A stretch of DNA of 64,000 nucleotides from Variovorax davisae (GTDB lineage Bacteria > Pseudomonadota > Gammaproteobacteria > Burkholderiales > Burkholderiaceae_C): contig NZ_JASZYS010000010.1 in assembly GCF_030316845.1 (NCBI RefSeq), positions 209,375-273,374 on the forward strand. Direction: 5' to 3'. Shown one piece after another: positions 8,039-16,645 of this stretch. The position numbers were made by a program, and so were the translations under genes. Under the pieces are notes generated by a model. The model did not search any database, was not told where the DNA came from, and saw only the letters and a program-made list of their open reading frames with translations. Positions within the stretch are counted from its first letter, which is position 1, and each line of letters begins with the position of its first letter.

Positions 8039-8629
8039 ATGAGCATCCACAGCCTGCACTTCACGGGACCGGATCTGGGGCCCTGCGTGCTGGGCCAGCC
8101 CATGCTCGCGCATTACGGCGAGACCCACATCGGCACCCTGGATCCGGTGCCGGTGAGCCGAGGCGGCACCGAAATGCGCATCGAGCACTTCAAGCCCGCC
8201 GACACCGACGCCAGCCGGCGGCTGCACAAGGTGAAGATCGGCCGGGTCCTGCTGCCCCGGCTGGTGGCCTTCATCGCCGAGCATTTCGCGAGCATCACCC
8301 TGATCCAGATCTCGCTGGCGCGCGACATCGCGGGCTATGGCGAAGGCTTCAGGCTGGCGGCCGAACGCGCCGCGGTGCTGCAGGCCATGGGGGCCGGCCG
8401 GATCCTGATCACGCCCATGCCCGACACCCAGCGCATGGGCCATTTCGTGGTCGCCGGCGTCTGGGAATACAAGCAGGCCAACCTGGCCGCACTGGCGGCG
8501 ACACTGCAGAAGGAATGGGCCGCGTTCGAAGAACGACAGGCCGCCGCCGCCCGCGGACCCGCCCGCAAGCGCCGCTGGTTCTTCGCCCGCCGGCCGCTCG
8601 GCGGCGGGGCCCGCTGGCCACGGCGCTAG
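8039..8629 (+). CDS. Hypothetical protein, 196 aa
   Basis: I do not recognise this gene. It encodes a soluble protein with no signal peptide or membrane helix. An alpha/beta pattern spans residues 40-140, and the C-terminal 30 residues are Arg/Ala-rich and strongly basic, which may touch nucleic acid or membrane lipid. Base composition matches its neighbours. The ATG at 8039 lies 72 bp after the preceding operon, beyond a hairpin. Its stop shares the tetranucleotide CTAG (8626-8629) with the stop of the convergent gene on the other strand. Confidence 0.65.
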   Translation: MSIHSLHFTGPDLGPCVLGQPMLAHYGETHIGTLDPVPVSRGGTEMRIEHFKPADTDASRRLHKVKIGRVLLPRLVAFIAEHFASITLIQISLARDIAGYGEGFRLAAERAAVLQAMGAGRILITPMPDTQRMGHFVVAGVWEYKQANLAALAATLQKEWAAFEERQAAAARGPARKRRWFFARRPLGGGARWPRR

Positions 8630-9273
8630 GCCGCTTCGAGTTCGCGGAAGCAGGCCAGCATCGCCGCCACGCCGGGGGCGTCGACCGGCCCCTGCCGCCA
8701 ATCGGGCGCCTCGTGGTCCATCTGGACGCAGAGGTCGTCCCAGGCCTGGGCGAGCGCCGCCCATTCGGTCACGCCGGGCTCGGCGATGCGCTGCGCCAGC
8801 AGCGGCAGCGCATGCCGCAGGGACGGCACCTGCTCGATCAGCAGCCGGCAGCGCCGGAACGCGCCGCCGTCGCGCGGCAGCACCGGCAACCGGTGCCGGT
8901 AGTGGCGGGGCCGCACGCCGGTCAGCAGCACGAACAGCGAGAGGCTGGCCGGCCCCTGTTCGCCGGCCGCCAGCCAGCGCAGGGATTGCGGGTCGAGCCG
9001 CAGCGCGGCGCGGCCCAGCTGGGCGCGCATCCGTTCGATGGCGGGGGGCGTTTCACGCAGGCGCAGCCGCGCCAGTGCCCCGGGGGTGCCGATGACGGCG
9101 GTGGCGTCCAGCATGCGCGCCATGCCGGCGTGCAGCAGCTCGGTGTCGTGGGCCTGCTTCATCAGGGCCAGGAACTCGGGCAGCGGCATGTGCCCATAGA
9201 CCACCCGGCATCCTTCGCGCATCAGGATGCGATAACCGGGCTCGCCGGATGGGGGAAGGCTCCGAGTGTCCAC
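8626..9273 (-). CDS. Hypothetical protein, 215 aa
   Basis: I do not recognise this gene. It encodes a Leu/Ala/Arg-rich, mostly helical soluble protein with no signal peptide. An MREGCRVVYGHMPLPEFLALM stretch near residues 18-38 could be the true start region (Met18). It converges on the 196-aa gene, sharing CTAG as stop codons. About 100 bp separate its start from the divergent 8-oxoguanine deaminase. Codon use supports real coding. Function is unknown. Confidence 0.6.
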   Translation of the reverse strand: MDTRSLPPSGEPGYRILMREGCRVVYGHMPLPEFLALMKQAHDTELLHAGMARMLDATAVIGTPGALARLRLRETPPAIERMRAQLGRAALRLDPQSLRWLAAGEQGPASLSLFVLLTGVRPRHYRHRLPVLPRDGGAFRRCRLLIEQVPSLRHALPLLAQRIAEPGVTEWAALAQAWDDLCVQMDHEAPDWRQGPVDAPGVAAMLACFRELEAA

Positions 9274-9375
9274 CCCAAGCTATCGGCAGCAGCGCCGTGC
9301 GCGAACAGGGGGGCGGCGAAAAAAATCGCGCGGCCTGGTGCACACTGGCCGCCGGCCCCCACCAGGAACCCCGCC

Positions 9376-10794
9376 ATGAACGCCGCCGCGACACCCCGAC
9401 GCCCGCTGATCCTCCGGCACGCCGACCGGCTGGTCACCATGGACGCCGCCCGGCGCGAGATCCCCGACGGCGCGCTCGTGACCGAGGGCCCGGCGGTGGC
9501 CTGGGTCGGCGCCACGGCGGAGCTGCCAGCGGTCTACGCGGAGGCCTTGGCGCGCGGCAAGGCCGACGCGATCGACCTGCGCGGCCACGTGGCGATGCCC
9601 GGGCTGGTCAACACCCACCACCACATGTACCAGAGCCTGACGCGGGCCGTGCCCGAGGCCCAGGACGCCGAGCTGTTCGGCTGGCTCACGAACCTGTACC
9701 TGCTCTGGGCCCGGCTCACGCCCGAGATGATCCGGGTCTCGACCCGGACCGCGATGGCCGAGCTGATGCTGTCGGGCTGCACCACGTCGAGCGACCATCT
9801 CTACCTGTTTCCGAACGGCGCGCGGCTCGACGACTCGATCGAGGCCGCCGAGGCCATGGGCATGCGCTTCCATGCGGCGCGCGGCAGCATGAGCGTGGGC
9901 AAGAGCCTGGGCGGCCTGCCGCCCGACGAGGTGGTCGAGAGCGAGGACGCGATCCTGCGCGACAGCGAGCGCCTGATCGGCCGCTGGCACGATCCGTCGC
10001 GCCACGCGATGCGCCGCATCGTGCTGGCGCCCTGCTCGCCGTTCTCGGTCTCGCGCGACCTGATGCGGCTGTCGGCCGAACTGGCGCGCGAGCGCGGCGT
10101 CTCGCTGCACACCCACCTGGCCGAGAACGACAACGACATCGCCTACTCGCGCGAGAAGTTCGGCATGACGCCGGCCGAGTACGCCGAGGACCTGGGCTGG
10201 GTCGGACCCGACGTCTGGCATGCCCACTGCGTCAAGCTCGACGCGGCCGGCATCGCCCTGTTCGGCCGCACCGGCACCGGGGTCGCGCACTGCCCGTGCT
10301 CCAACATGCGGCTGGCCTCGGGCATCGCGCCGATCGGCGCCATGCGGCGCGCCGGCGTGCCGGTCGGCCTGGGGGTCGACGGCAGCGCCTCGAACGACGG
10401 CGCCCACCTGCTCGGCGAAGCGCGCCAGGCGATGCTGCTGCAGCGCGTGGGCTTCGGCCCGGCCGCGATGACCGCCCGCGAGGCGCTCGAGATCGCCACC
10501 CTGGGCGGTGCCCGCGTGCTCGGGCGCGACGACATCGGCGCGCTGGCGCCGGGCATGTCGGCCGACGTCGTGGCCTTCGACCTGCGCGGTGTCGGGCATG
10601 CGGGCGCCGGCCACGACCCGGTCGCCGCGCTGGTCTTCTGCCAGCCGGGCGCCGCCGCCCTGAGCGTGGTCGATGGGCGGGTGCGGATCCGGGACGGCCG
10701 CTTCACCGACCTCGACCTCGCGCCGCTGCTGGCGCGGCACCGCGAACTGGCCCGTACGCTGTATGAGCAGGCGCGCCACCCGCATCTGGCCTGA
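9376..10794 (+). CDS. 8-oxoguanine deaminase-type amidohydrolase
   Basis: This 472-residue metal-dependent hydrolase belongs to the TrzN/AtzA/guanine deaminase superfamily. The N-terminal HxH metal motif is in GLVNTHHHMYQSLTRA (about residues 77-91). Further ligands are the histidines of HTHLAEN and VWHAHC and the aspartate of GLGVDGSASND. The combination NTHHHMYQSLTR with DAELFGWLTNLYLLWA is the signature I associate with 8-oxoguanine deaminases, which convert 8-oxoguanine to urate and ammonia. Chlorohydrolase-like relatives share much of the fold. The gene stands alone with no purine-catabolic neighbours. The ribosome-binding site is weak (CAGGAACC). Confidence 0.85.
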   Translation: MNAAATPRRPLILRHADRLVTMDAARREIPDGALVTEGPAVAWVGATAELPAVYAEALARGKADAIDLRGHVAMPGLVNTHHHMYQSLTRAVPEAQDAELFGWLTNLYLLWARLTPEMIRVSTRTAMAELMLSGCTTSSDHLYLFPNGARLDDSIEAAEAMGMRFHAARGSMSVGKSLGGLPPDEVVESEDAILRDSERLIGRWHDPSRHAMRRIVLAPCSPFSVSRDLMRLSAELARERGVSLHTHLAENDNDIAYSREKFGMTPAEYAEDLGWVGPDVWHAHCVKLDAAGIALFGRTGTGVAHCPCSNMRLASGIAPIGAMRRAGVPVGLGVDGSASNDGAHLLGEARQAMLLQRVGFGPAAMTAREALEIATLGGARVLGRDDIGALAPGMSADVVAFDLRGVGHAGAGHDPVAALVFCQPGAAALSVVDGRVRIRDGRFTDLDLAPLLARHRELARTLYEQARHPHLA

Positions 10795-10922
10795 GCCACG
10801 GCAGCCGGCACCCGCTCACCGTTTTCCGTGATGGCGCGATCGCGGATCTCTTTGTATCTTCGAGGGTTCCGCCCGGGGGTGGAGCCAATCAACGAAGTCA
10901 TCGGAATCTGGAAGAGTGAGCC

Positions 10923-11219
10923 ATGCAGCCTGAGGTCGAGATCACGAAACGCGCGGACGGCAACTTCAAGGCGACCGTCGGGACCGGCGACGGCACCCAC
11001 CACTACGCGCGCGAAGGACTGGTCTCGCTCGCCGAGTGCCTGCAGGACGCGGCCTCGGTGCTCGGCGACGAATTCAGCTACGCGACCGTCATCTACGACC
11101 GCCTGCGCATCGGCAGCTACCCGGTGGCCGTGATGGAGCACCGGGCCTTCGAACTGGCGGATGAGCTGATGGTGAAGTTGTCGAACCGGCGCGCGGAGGG
11201 CAGAGCGGCGCCGATATGA
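10923..11219 (+). CDS. Small hypothetical protein, 98 aa
   Basis: This small acidic soluble protein reads like a compact beta-beta-alpha domain: an N-terminal strand region (residues 3-30), then two helices around SLAECLQDAASVLGDEF. I do not recognise a named family. GGAAGAG precedes the ATG. It is followed 37 bp later by a membrane protein gene in the same direction. The 128 bp upstream hold no other gene; a TATCTT at about 10855 is a possible weak -10 element. Confidence 0.65.
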   Translation: MQPEVEITKRADGNFKATVGTGDGTHHYAREGLVSLAECLQDAASVLGDEFSYATVIYDRLRIGSYPVAVMEHRAFELADELMVKLSNRRAEGRAAPI

Positions 11220-11256
11220 TGGCCGGGTCATCTACGAACGAACCGCGAGCCCCGTC

Positions 11257-11655
11257 ATGCTGAATTCCCTGGCGCCCTTTCTCCTGCATTGGGCCATCAC
11301 GGCCCTCTCGCTCTGGGTCGCCAGCTACATCTTTCGCGGCCTCAAGTTCGAGAGCACCGGCTCGCTGGTGATCTCGGCGCTGCTGCTCGGCTTCGCCAAC
11401 GCGGTGGTCAAGCCGCTGCTGATCATCCTGACCCTGCCGCTGACCTTGCTGACCTTCGGCCTGTTCCTGCTCGTGATCAACGCGCTGATGATCCTGCTGG
11501 TGTCGGCGCTGGTGCGCGGCTTCAGGGTGTCGGGCTTCTGGACCGCGCTGTTCGCGAGCATCTTCATCTCTCTGCTGAGCGTGTTCCTGGGTGCGCTGGT
11601 CGACACCAGTGGCCCGGATGCGATCCAGATGCCCAGCAGCGGCAACTGGCTCTGA
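11257..11655 (+). CDS. 4-TMS phage holin superfamily IV-type membrane protein
   Basis: This 132-residue integral membrane protein has four hydrophobic segments (about residues 8-24, 36-52, 54-80 and 94-116). The family core is KFESTGSLVISALLLGFANA followed by VVKPLLIILTLPLTLLTFGLF. Despite the 'phage holin' family name, chromosomal members are widespread, and no phage gene is near. Its role in the membrane is not established. It converges on the YbaY-type lipoprotein gene, with 13 bp between the stop codons. Confidence 0.88.
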   Translation: MLNSLAPFLLHWAITALSLWVASYIFRGLKFESTGSLVISALLLGFANAVVKPLLIILTLPLTLLTFGLFLLVINALMILLVSALVRGFRVSGFWTALFASIFISLLSVFLGALVDTSGPDAIQMPSSGNWL

Positions 11656-11668
11656 ACGCCGAGCGCCT

Positions 11669-12088
11669 CTAGCGCGCGACTTTGATCAGCATCAGGCTGG
11701 CCGTGCTGCCCTGGCCCTGGGTCAGCACGGGGTGCGCGGTGTCGGTGACGAACAGCAGCTGGCCGCCCTGCAGGATGCGGGCCGACACCGTGTAGCGCAT
11801 GCGCGGGTCGATGCGGGCCGGATCGACGCCGAGCTCGAACTGGAACGGCACCTGCCGGCCGCCAGCACGGATGCGCTGCTCGGCAAGCACCACGGCGGCC
11901 ACGTCCATGCGTGACACGTCGAGCAGTTGGACGACGACCTCGGCCTCGGGGTCGAGCGCGATGCGCTCGCGGTAGGCGACCGAGCCGGTCACGCGCAGGG
12001 GCACGGGCGCGCCCGGCGCTGCCGCGCAGCCCGCCAGCAGCACGGCGACGGCGCCGCCCAGGCCGAACAGGATCGAGCGTTTCTTCAT
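11669..12088 (-). CDS. YbaY-family lipoprotein
   Basis: This 139-residue lipoprotein has a signal peptide ending in the lipobox LLAGC (Cys about residue 21). The mature domain is a beta-rich YbaY/YscW-type fold, recognisable by VTGSVAYRERIALDPEAEVV and by the closing RYTVSARILQGGQLLFVTDT. It should sit on the periplasmic face of the outer membrane. Its start overlaps the stop of the acetoacetyl-CoA synthetase gene by 4 bp (ATGA on the minus strand), so it is probably co-translated with that enzyme, although the two have no obvious functional link. Confidence 0.85.
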   Translation of the reverse strand: MKKRSILFGLGGAVAVLLAGCAAAPGAPVPLRVTGSVAYRERIALDPEAEVVVQLLDVSRMDVAAVVLAEQRIRAGGRQVPFQFELGVDPARIDPRMRYTVSARILQGGQLLFVTDTAHPVLTQGQGSTASLMLIKVAR

Positions 12089-14094
12089 GCGGCCGGATTG
12101 TGCGCCTGCGCATGGCGCGCGGCGAACGCCACGTACCAGTCGAGGCTGCCGGGGTTGGCCATCGCCTCGCGGTTCACCACCTTGTCGATCGGCTGCCCCA
12201 GCAGCAGCTTCTTGATCGGCAGCTCCTGCTTCTTGCCCGACAGCGTGCGCGGGATCTCCGCCACCTGGAAGATGTCGTCGGGCACGAAGCGCGGCGACAG
12301 CGAGCTGCGGATCGACTGCTCGAGCCGGCCGCGCAGCGCGTCGTCGAGCGCCACGCCCGGACGCAGCACCACGAACAAGGGCATGTAGCTCTCGCGGCCG
12401 AGGTATTCGAGGTCGACCACCATCGAGTCGAGCACCTCGGGCAGGGCCTCGACCGCGTTGTAGATCTCGCTGGTGCCCATGCGCAGGCCCTGGCGGTTGA
12501 TGGTCGCGTCGCTGCGGCCGTAGATGATGCAGCCGCCGTCCTCGCCGATCCTGATCCAGTCGCCGTGGCGCCAGACGCCGGGGTAGGTGTCGAAGTAGCT
12601 CGACAGGTAGCGCGCATTGCCTTCGTCGCCCCAGAAGAAGAGCGGCATCGACGGGATCGGCCGGGTGCAGACCAGCTCGCCGACCTCGCCGATCACCGGT
12701 TGGCCCTGGTCGTTCCAGGCCTCGACCGCATGGCCGAGCTCGCGGCACTGCATCTGGCCCGGCACCTCGGGCAGCTCGCGGTTGCCGCCGACGAAGGCGC
12801 CGCAGAAGTCGGTGCCGCCAGAGATGTTGCACCACCACACGTTCTGCGCGCCCGCGTCGAGCACCTGCTGAGAGCCCCAGCGCTGCACTTCCTCCGGCAG
12901 CGGCGAGCCGGTGCTGCCGAGCGCGCGCACGCGCGACAGATCGCCGCAGTCCCTGGCGACCAGGCCGGCCTTCATGCAGTGGGTGAAGTAGGCCGCGCCG
13001 GCACCGAAGAAAGTGACCCGGTGCCGCGCGACGAAGCGCCACAGCACGCCCCAATCGGGCTTCTCCTTGCTGCCCGCCGGGTTGCCGTCGTAGATGCAGA
13101 TGGTGGCGCCGAAGGCCAGGCCCGAGAGCTGCGAGTTCCACATCACCCAGCCGGTGGAGCTGTACCAGTGGTAGCGCTCGCCGAAGTTGTTGGCGCCATA
13201 GCTGGCGCCGACGTCGTTGTGCAGGCCACAGGCACGCATCGTGAGGAGGATGCCGCCCTGCCCGTGGACGATGGGCTTGGGCAGTCCGGTGGTGCCGCTC
13301 GAATAGACGATCCAGATCGGATGGTCGAAGGGCAGCCACTCGGGCTCGAAGGCCGCCACCTCGCCGTCGTCGCGCTCGGCGGCCTGCGTCCACTCGACAT
13401 CGTGGGCCACCTCGGCGGCGGCGAACGGGGTCTTCACCAGCAGCAGCTTCTGCACGCTCGGCAGCTGGCCGCGCAGCGCCTGCAGCACCGCGCTGCGGTC
13501 GAGCGGCTTGCCGCCGTAGTGCACGCCGTCGACGGCGATCAGCAGCTTGGGCTCGATCTGGCCGAAGCGGTCGGCCACGGCCGGCGTGCCCATGTCGGGG
13601 GCGCACACGCTCCAGATCGCGCCGATGCTGGAGCAGGCCAGGAAGGCGACCATGGTCTCGGGCCGGTTGGGCATGTAGGCCGCGACCCGATCGCCGCGCC
13701 CCACGCCGAGCGAGCGGAGCGTGAGCGCCACCGAGGCGACCTGGCGGCGCAGTTCGGGCCACGACATCTCGCGCACCTCGCCGAGTTCGTTGTCGCTCAC
13801 GATGGCCGGCATGCCCGCGGCATGGGCGGCGTCGGCGTGGCGCAGCACCTCGCGCGCGTAGTTGACCTGGGCACCGGGGAACCAGCGCGCGCCGGGCATG
13901 CGGGCGTCGGCCAGCACCGCCGCGTGCGGCGTCGGCGAGCGCAGCCCGGCGTAGTCCCAGATGCTCTGCCAGAAGGCATCGAGCTCGGTGACGGACCAGT
14001 GCCAGAGCGCGCCGTAGTCGTCGAAGCGAAGGCCGCGGGTCTGGTGCAGCCAGTCCTGGTACAGGCGGATCTGGGGAATGTGGGGGGCGCGCAT
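12085..14094 (-). CDS. aacS: Acetoacetate-CoA ligase
   Basis: This 669-residue ANL-superfamily enzyme activates acetoacetate with ATP and CoA to acetoacetyl-CoA in the cytoplasm. The length is as expected for AacS. Motifs include the AMP-binding loop VYSSGTTGLPKPIVHGQGG, YHWYSSTGWVMWN, the A5-type GGTDFCGAF and a C-terminal catalytic-lysine loop LSGKKQELPIKKLLLG. The N-terminal ACS-type cap begins RLYQDWLHQTRGLRFDDYGALW. It allows use of ketone bodies or polyhydroxybutyrate-derived acetoacetate. The short divergent region to the tetR-like gene contains two operators that could affect both genes. Confidence 0.93.
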   Translation of the reverse strand: MRAPHIPQIRLYQDWLHQTRGLRFDDYGALWHWSVTELDAFWQSIWDYAGLRSPTPHAAVLADARMPGARWFPGAQVNYAREVLRHADAAHAAGMPAIVSDNELGEVREMSWPELRRQVASVALTLRSLGVGRGDRVAAYMPNRPETMVAFLACSSIGAIWSVCAPDMGTPAVADRFGQIEPKLLIAVDGVHYGGKPLDRSAVLQALRGQLPSVQKLLLVKTPFAAAEVAHDVEWTQAAERDDGEVAAFEPEWLPFDHPIWIVYSSGTTGLPKPIVHGQGGILLTMRACGLHNDVGASYGANNFGERYHWYSSTGWVMWNSQLSGLAFGATICIYDGNPAGSKEKPDWGVLWRFVARHRVTFFGAGAAYFTHCMKAGLVARDCGDLSRVRALGSTGSPLPEEVQRWGSQQVLDAGAQNVWWCNISGGTDFCGAFVGGNRELPEVPGQMQCRELGHAVEAWNDQGQPVIGEVGELVCTRPIPSMPLFFWGDEGNARYLSSYFDTYPGVWRHGDWIRIGEDGGCIIYGRSDATINRQGLRMGTSEIYNAVEALPEVLDSMVVDLEYLGRESYMPLFVVLRPGVALDDALRGRLEQSIRSSLSPRFVPDDIFQVAEIPRTLSGKKQELPIKKLLLGQPIDKVVNREAMANPGSLDWYVAFAARHAQAHNPAA

Positions 14095-14148
14095 GCACCA
14101 AGCCTAGCGCCGCGGCCGGCCGCGCTCAATCGGGGTTGACCTCAGGGT

Positions 14149-14185
14149 TTGTACGTGTGTTCAATTTTTTTGTACAACCGTTCAA
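14149..14185. promoter_or_regulatory. Two tandem TetR-type operators
   Basis: TTGTAC-N4-GTTCAA occurs twice, at 14149-14164 and 14170-14185. Each is an inverted repeat with a single mismatch per arm. The copies start 21 bp apart, two helical turns, so bound dimers would lie on the same DNA face. They sit 8 bp before the ATG of the TetR-type gene and within the 99-bp divergent region to aacS. Confidence 0.65.
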
Positions 14186-14193
14186 TACGACCC

Positions 14194-14913
14194 ATGAGCA
14201 CCCGCCCCCTGCCGGTCAAGCGCCGGGCGACCCGAGCCACCGCCGCCGAGGCGGCGCGGCCCGATCGCAAGCAGGCGATCCTGCTGGCGGCCGAGAAGCT
14301 GTTCGCGCGCCACGGCTACCACGTGGTGACGATCCGCCAGATCGCCGAGGAAGCCGGCGTGCCGCTGGCGCTGGTGGGCTACTACTACGGCCAGAAGCAC
14401 GAGCTCTTCCACGCCATCTTCGCGCACTGGGGCCACTCGATCGAGGAACGCCTCGACGGCCTGCGCGCGGTCGACAACGACCCGGCCGACCCGCGCACCT
14501 TGCCGCGCATCATCGAGGCCTTCACCGGCCCGGTGCTGGCCCTGCGCGCCAGCGCCGAAGGCGAGTACTACGCGCTGCTGGTGGCGCGCGAGCTGTACCA
14601 CGCGACCGAGGAGGCCGACCGCGTGCTGCGCGGCTACTTCGACCCCCTGGCCGAGGCCTACATCGACGCCCTGCACATCGCGCTGCCGCATGCCACGCGC
14701 GGCGAGGTCGCCTGGGGCTACCAGTTCGCGCTCGGCGCCCTCTTGCACCACCTGAGCGACAACCGCATCGAACGGCTGTCGCGCGGCGAGAACCGGCGCG
14801 GCGATCCGGCGGCGGCGCCGATGCTGGTGCGCTTCATCGTCGGCGGCCTGCGCGCCGCGCTGCCGCGGCCCCGGACCCCGAACAAGAAAACCCACCCCAG
14901 GAGACAGACATGA
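14194..14913 (+). CDS. TetR/AcrR-family transcriptional regulator
   Basis: This 239-residue repressor has an N-terminal TetR helix-turn-helix (about residues 27-72, including TIRQIAEEAGVPLALVGYYY) after a basic 25-residue leader, and a C-terminal ligand-binding domain of the broad TetR_C type. It heads an operon with an NMT1-type ABC importer, a cyclase-family enzyme and fumarylacetoacetase, which it probably controls. Two operator-like repeats lie directly upstream, consistent with autoregulation. ATG 14194 is chosen because the in-frame upstream start would place 15 residues across those operators. Its stop overlaps the next start (ATGA). Confidence 0.9.
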   Translation: MSTRPLPVKRRATRATAAEAARPDRKQAILLAAEKLFARHGYHVVTIRQIAEEAGVPLALVGYYYGQKHELFHAIFAHWGHSIEERLDGLRAVDNDPADPRTLPRIIEAFTGPVLALRASAEGEYYALLVARELYHATEEADRVLRGYFDPLAEAYIDALHIALPHATRGEVAWGYQFALGALLHHLSDNRIERLSRGENRRGDPAAAPMLVRFIVGGLRAALPRPRTPNKKTHPRRQT

Positions 14914-15854
14914 TGAAACGACGCAAGCTGCTGTCGGCGCTCGGCGCCGCCGGCGTCGCGGCGGCGCTGCCCGCGCACGCCCAACCCGCCGGCCGGATCG
15001 TGTTCGGCTACACCGCCGTGACCGATTTCGCCTCGGTCTTCGTGGCCGCCGAGGAGGGTTACTTCAAGAAGCGCAACCTCGACGTCGAGCTCAAGTTCAT
15101 CCCGCTGAACTCCACCATCCCGGCCGCGCTGCAGTCCGACTCGCTGCAGATCGGCGGGCCGACGCCGTCGGTGTTCCTGCAGGCGGTCGATGGCGGGCTC
15201 GACCTGGTGCTGGTGGCGGGCGGTGGCCTGACCTCCAAGACCATCACCGGCTTCGGCCTGGTGGCGCGCGCCGGCTCGGGCATCAAGACGGCGCAGGACT
15301 GCGTCGGCAAGAAGATCGGCGTGCCGGGACTCGGCGCCTTCCTGCACGTGACCTTCCGCGCCTACCTGAAGGACAACGGCGTCGACTACCGCAAGGTGAA
15401 CTTCGTCGAGGCCGCGTTCCCGCAGCACGGCGACCTGCTGCGCGGCGGCTCGGTCGACGCGGTGGTGTCGGCGGACCCGTTCATGAGCCGCATCACCGAC
15501 AGCGGCGCCGGCTACGTGGCCTCGTACTACTCGACCTTCCTGCCCGAAGGCAACCAGACCATCGTGCACGCCGCCAAGCGCGAATGGGTGCAGAAGAACG
15601 GCGCCGCGGCGCGCGGCTTCCGCGAGGCGGTGCAGGAGGGCGCGGCCTTCATGCAGCAGCCGAAGAACGACGCCCGCGTGCGCGCCAGCATCGGCAAGTA
15701 CATCAAGCTGCCGCCCGAGGTGCTGGCCAAGGTGCAGATCTCGCCGCCCGGTCCGCTGGTGAGCGAGAAGCAGCTCGCCTACTGGGTCGGCCTGATGAAG
15801 GAGCAGGAGATGCTCAAGACCGCGCTCGACGTCACGCAACTGGTCGTGAAGTGA
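14910..15854 (+). CDS. ABC transporter substrate-binding protein (NMT1/SsuA-like)
   Basis: This 314-residue periplasmic binding protein begins MMKRRKLLSALGAAG with a signal peptide cleaved near AHA24. It carries the NMT1/THI5-like features FGYTAVTDFASVFVAAEEGYF, then PAALQSDSLQIGG and the segment VGKKIGVPGLG. Relatives bind sulfonates, taurine, nitrate, pyrimidine precursors or aromatic acids. AGGAGA lies 5 bp before the ATG. It is followed without gaps by its ATPase and two permeases. The ligand is unknown; the downstream hydrolases suggest an organic acid or cyclic compound. Confidence 0.88.
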   Translation: MMKRRKLLSALGAAGVAAALPAHAQPAGRIVFGYTAVTDFASVFVAAEEGYFKKRNLDVELKFIPLNSTIPAALQSDSLQIGGPTPSVFLQAVDGGLDLVLVAGGGLTSKTITGFGLVARAGSGIKTAQDCVGKKIGVPGLGAFLHVTFRAYLKDNGVDYRKVNFVEAAFPQHGDLLRGGSVDAVVSADPFMSRITDSGAGYVASYYSTFLPEGNQTIVHAAKREWVQKNGAAARGFREAVQEGAAFMQQPKNDARVRASIGKYIKLPPEVLAKVQISPPGPLVSEKQLAYWVGLMKEQEMLKTALDVTQLVVK

Positions 15855-16645
15855 ACGCCCGCGAGACCCGGGCGCCGGAGCTGCTCCGCATCGAGGGCGT
15901 CAGCATCCGCTACGACGGCCGCGAGGTGCTGTCGCCGACCTCCTTCGAGGTGGCGCGCGGCGAGTTCGTGTGCATCGTCGGGCCGAGCGGCTGCGGCAAG
16001 ACCACCCTGCTGCGCGCCGCCAGCGGACTGGTCGCACCCAGCGGCGGCGCGGTGCGGCGCCACGGCCTGCCGATGACCGGGCCGTCGCGGGAGGTGGCTT
16101 TCGTGTTCCAGGACTACGGCCGCGCCCTGCTGCCCTGGCGCACGGTCGAAGGCAACGTGAGCCTGGCGCTGGAGGCCGCCGGCGTGCCCGCGGGCCTGCG
16201 CGCGCCGCGCATCGCCGAGGCGCTGGACAAGGTCGGCCTGGGCCGCCATGCGCGCAAGTTCCCGCTGCAGCTGTCGGGCGGCATGCAGCAGCGGGCGCAG
16301 ATCGCGCGCTGCCTGGCCCAGAAGCCCGAGCTGATGATGATGGACGAGCCCTTCGGCGCGCTCGATGCACTCACCCGCCAGGGCCTGCAGGACGAACTGG
16401 CCCGGCTGGTGCGCGAGGACGGCCTCACGGTGCTCTTCGTCACCCACGACCTCGAGGAGGCGATCTACCTCGGCGACCGCGTGATCGCGCTGCAGGCCGA
16501 CCCCGGGCCGGGGCGCCCGAGCATGGCGCGGATGATCGAGGTCGCCATCCCGCGTCCGCGCGACCAGCTGACGACCAAGGAACACCCCGAGTTCCTGCGG
16601 CTGCGGCGCGAGCTGTTCTCCTTCATCGCGCAGGGCCATGACTGA
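15851..16645 (+). CDS. ABC transporter ATP-binding protein (SsuB/TauB-like)
   Basis: This 264-residue ATPase energises the importer. Walker A GPSGCGKTT is at about 44-52, the signature is LSGGMQQR, Walker B is LMMMDEPFGALD and the switch histidine lies in FVTHD. It starts with GTG at 15851, overlapping the receptor stop (GTGA), and its own stop overlaps the first permease start by 8 bp. Such nested overlaps point to coupled translation of the transporter subunits. Confidence 0.93.
   Translation: MNARETRAPELLRIEGVSIRYDGREVLSPTSFEVARGEFVCIVGPSGCGKTTLLRAASGLVAPSGGAVRRHGLPMTGPSREVAFVFQDYGRALLPWRTVEGNVSLALEAAGVPAGLRAPRIAEALDKVGLGRHARKFPLQLSGGMQQRAQIARCLAQKPELMMMDEPFGALDALTRQGLQDELARLVREDGLTVLFVTHDLEEAIYLGDRVIALQADPGPGRPSMARMIEVAIPRPRDQLTTKEHPEFLRLRRELFSFIAQGHD

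Noticed and set aside
11257..11655. Prophage hint from the 4-TMS 'phage holin family' protein
   Set aside because: This family is widespread on bacterial chromosomes, and no endolysin, structural or integrase gene is near.
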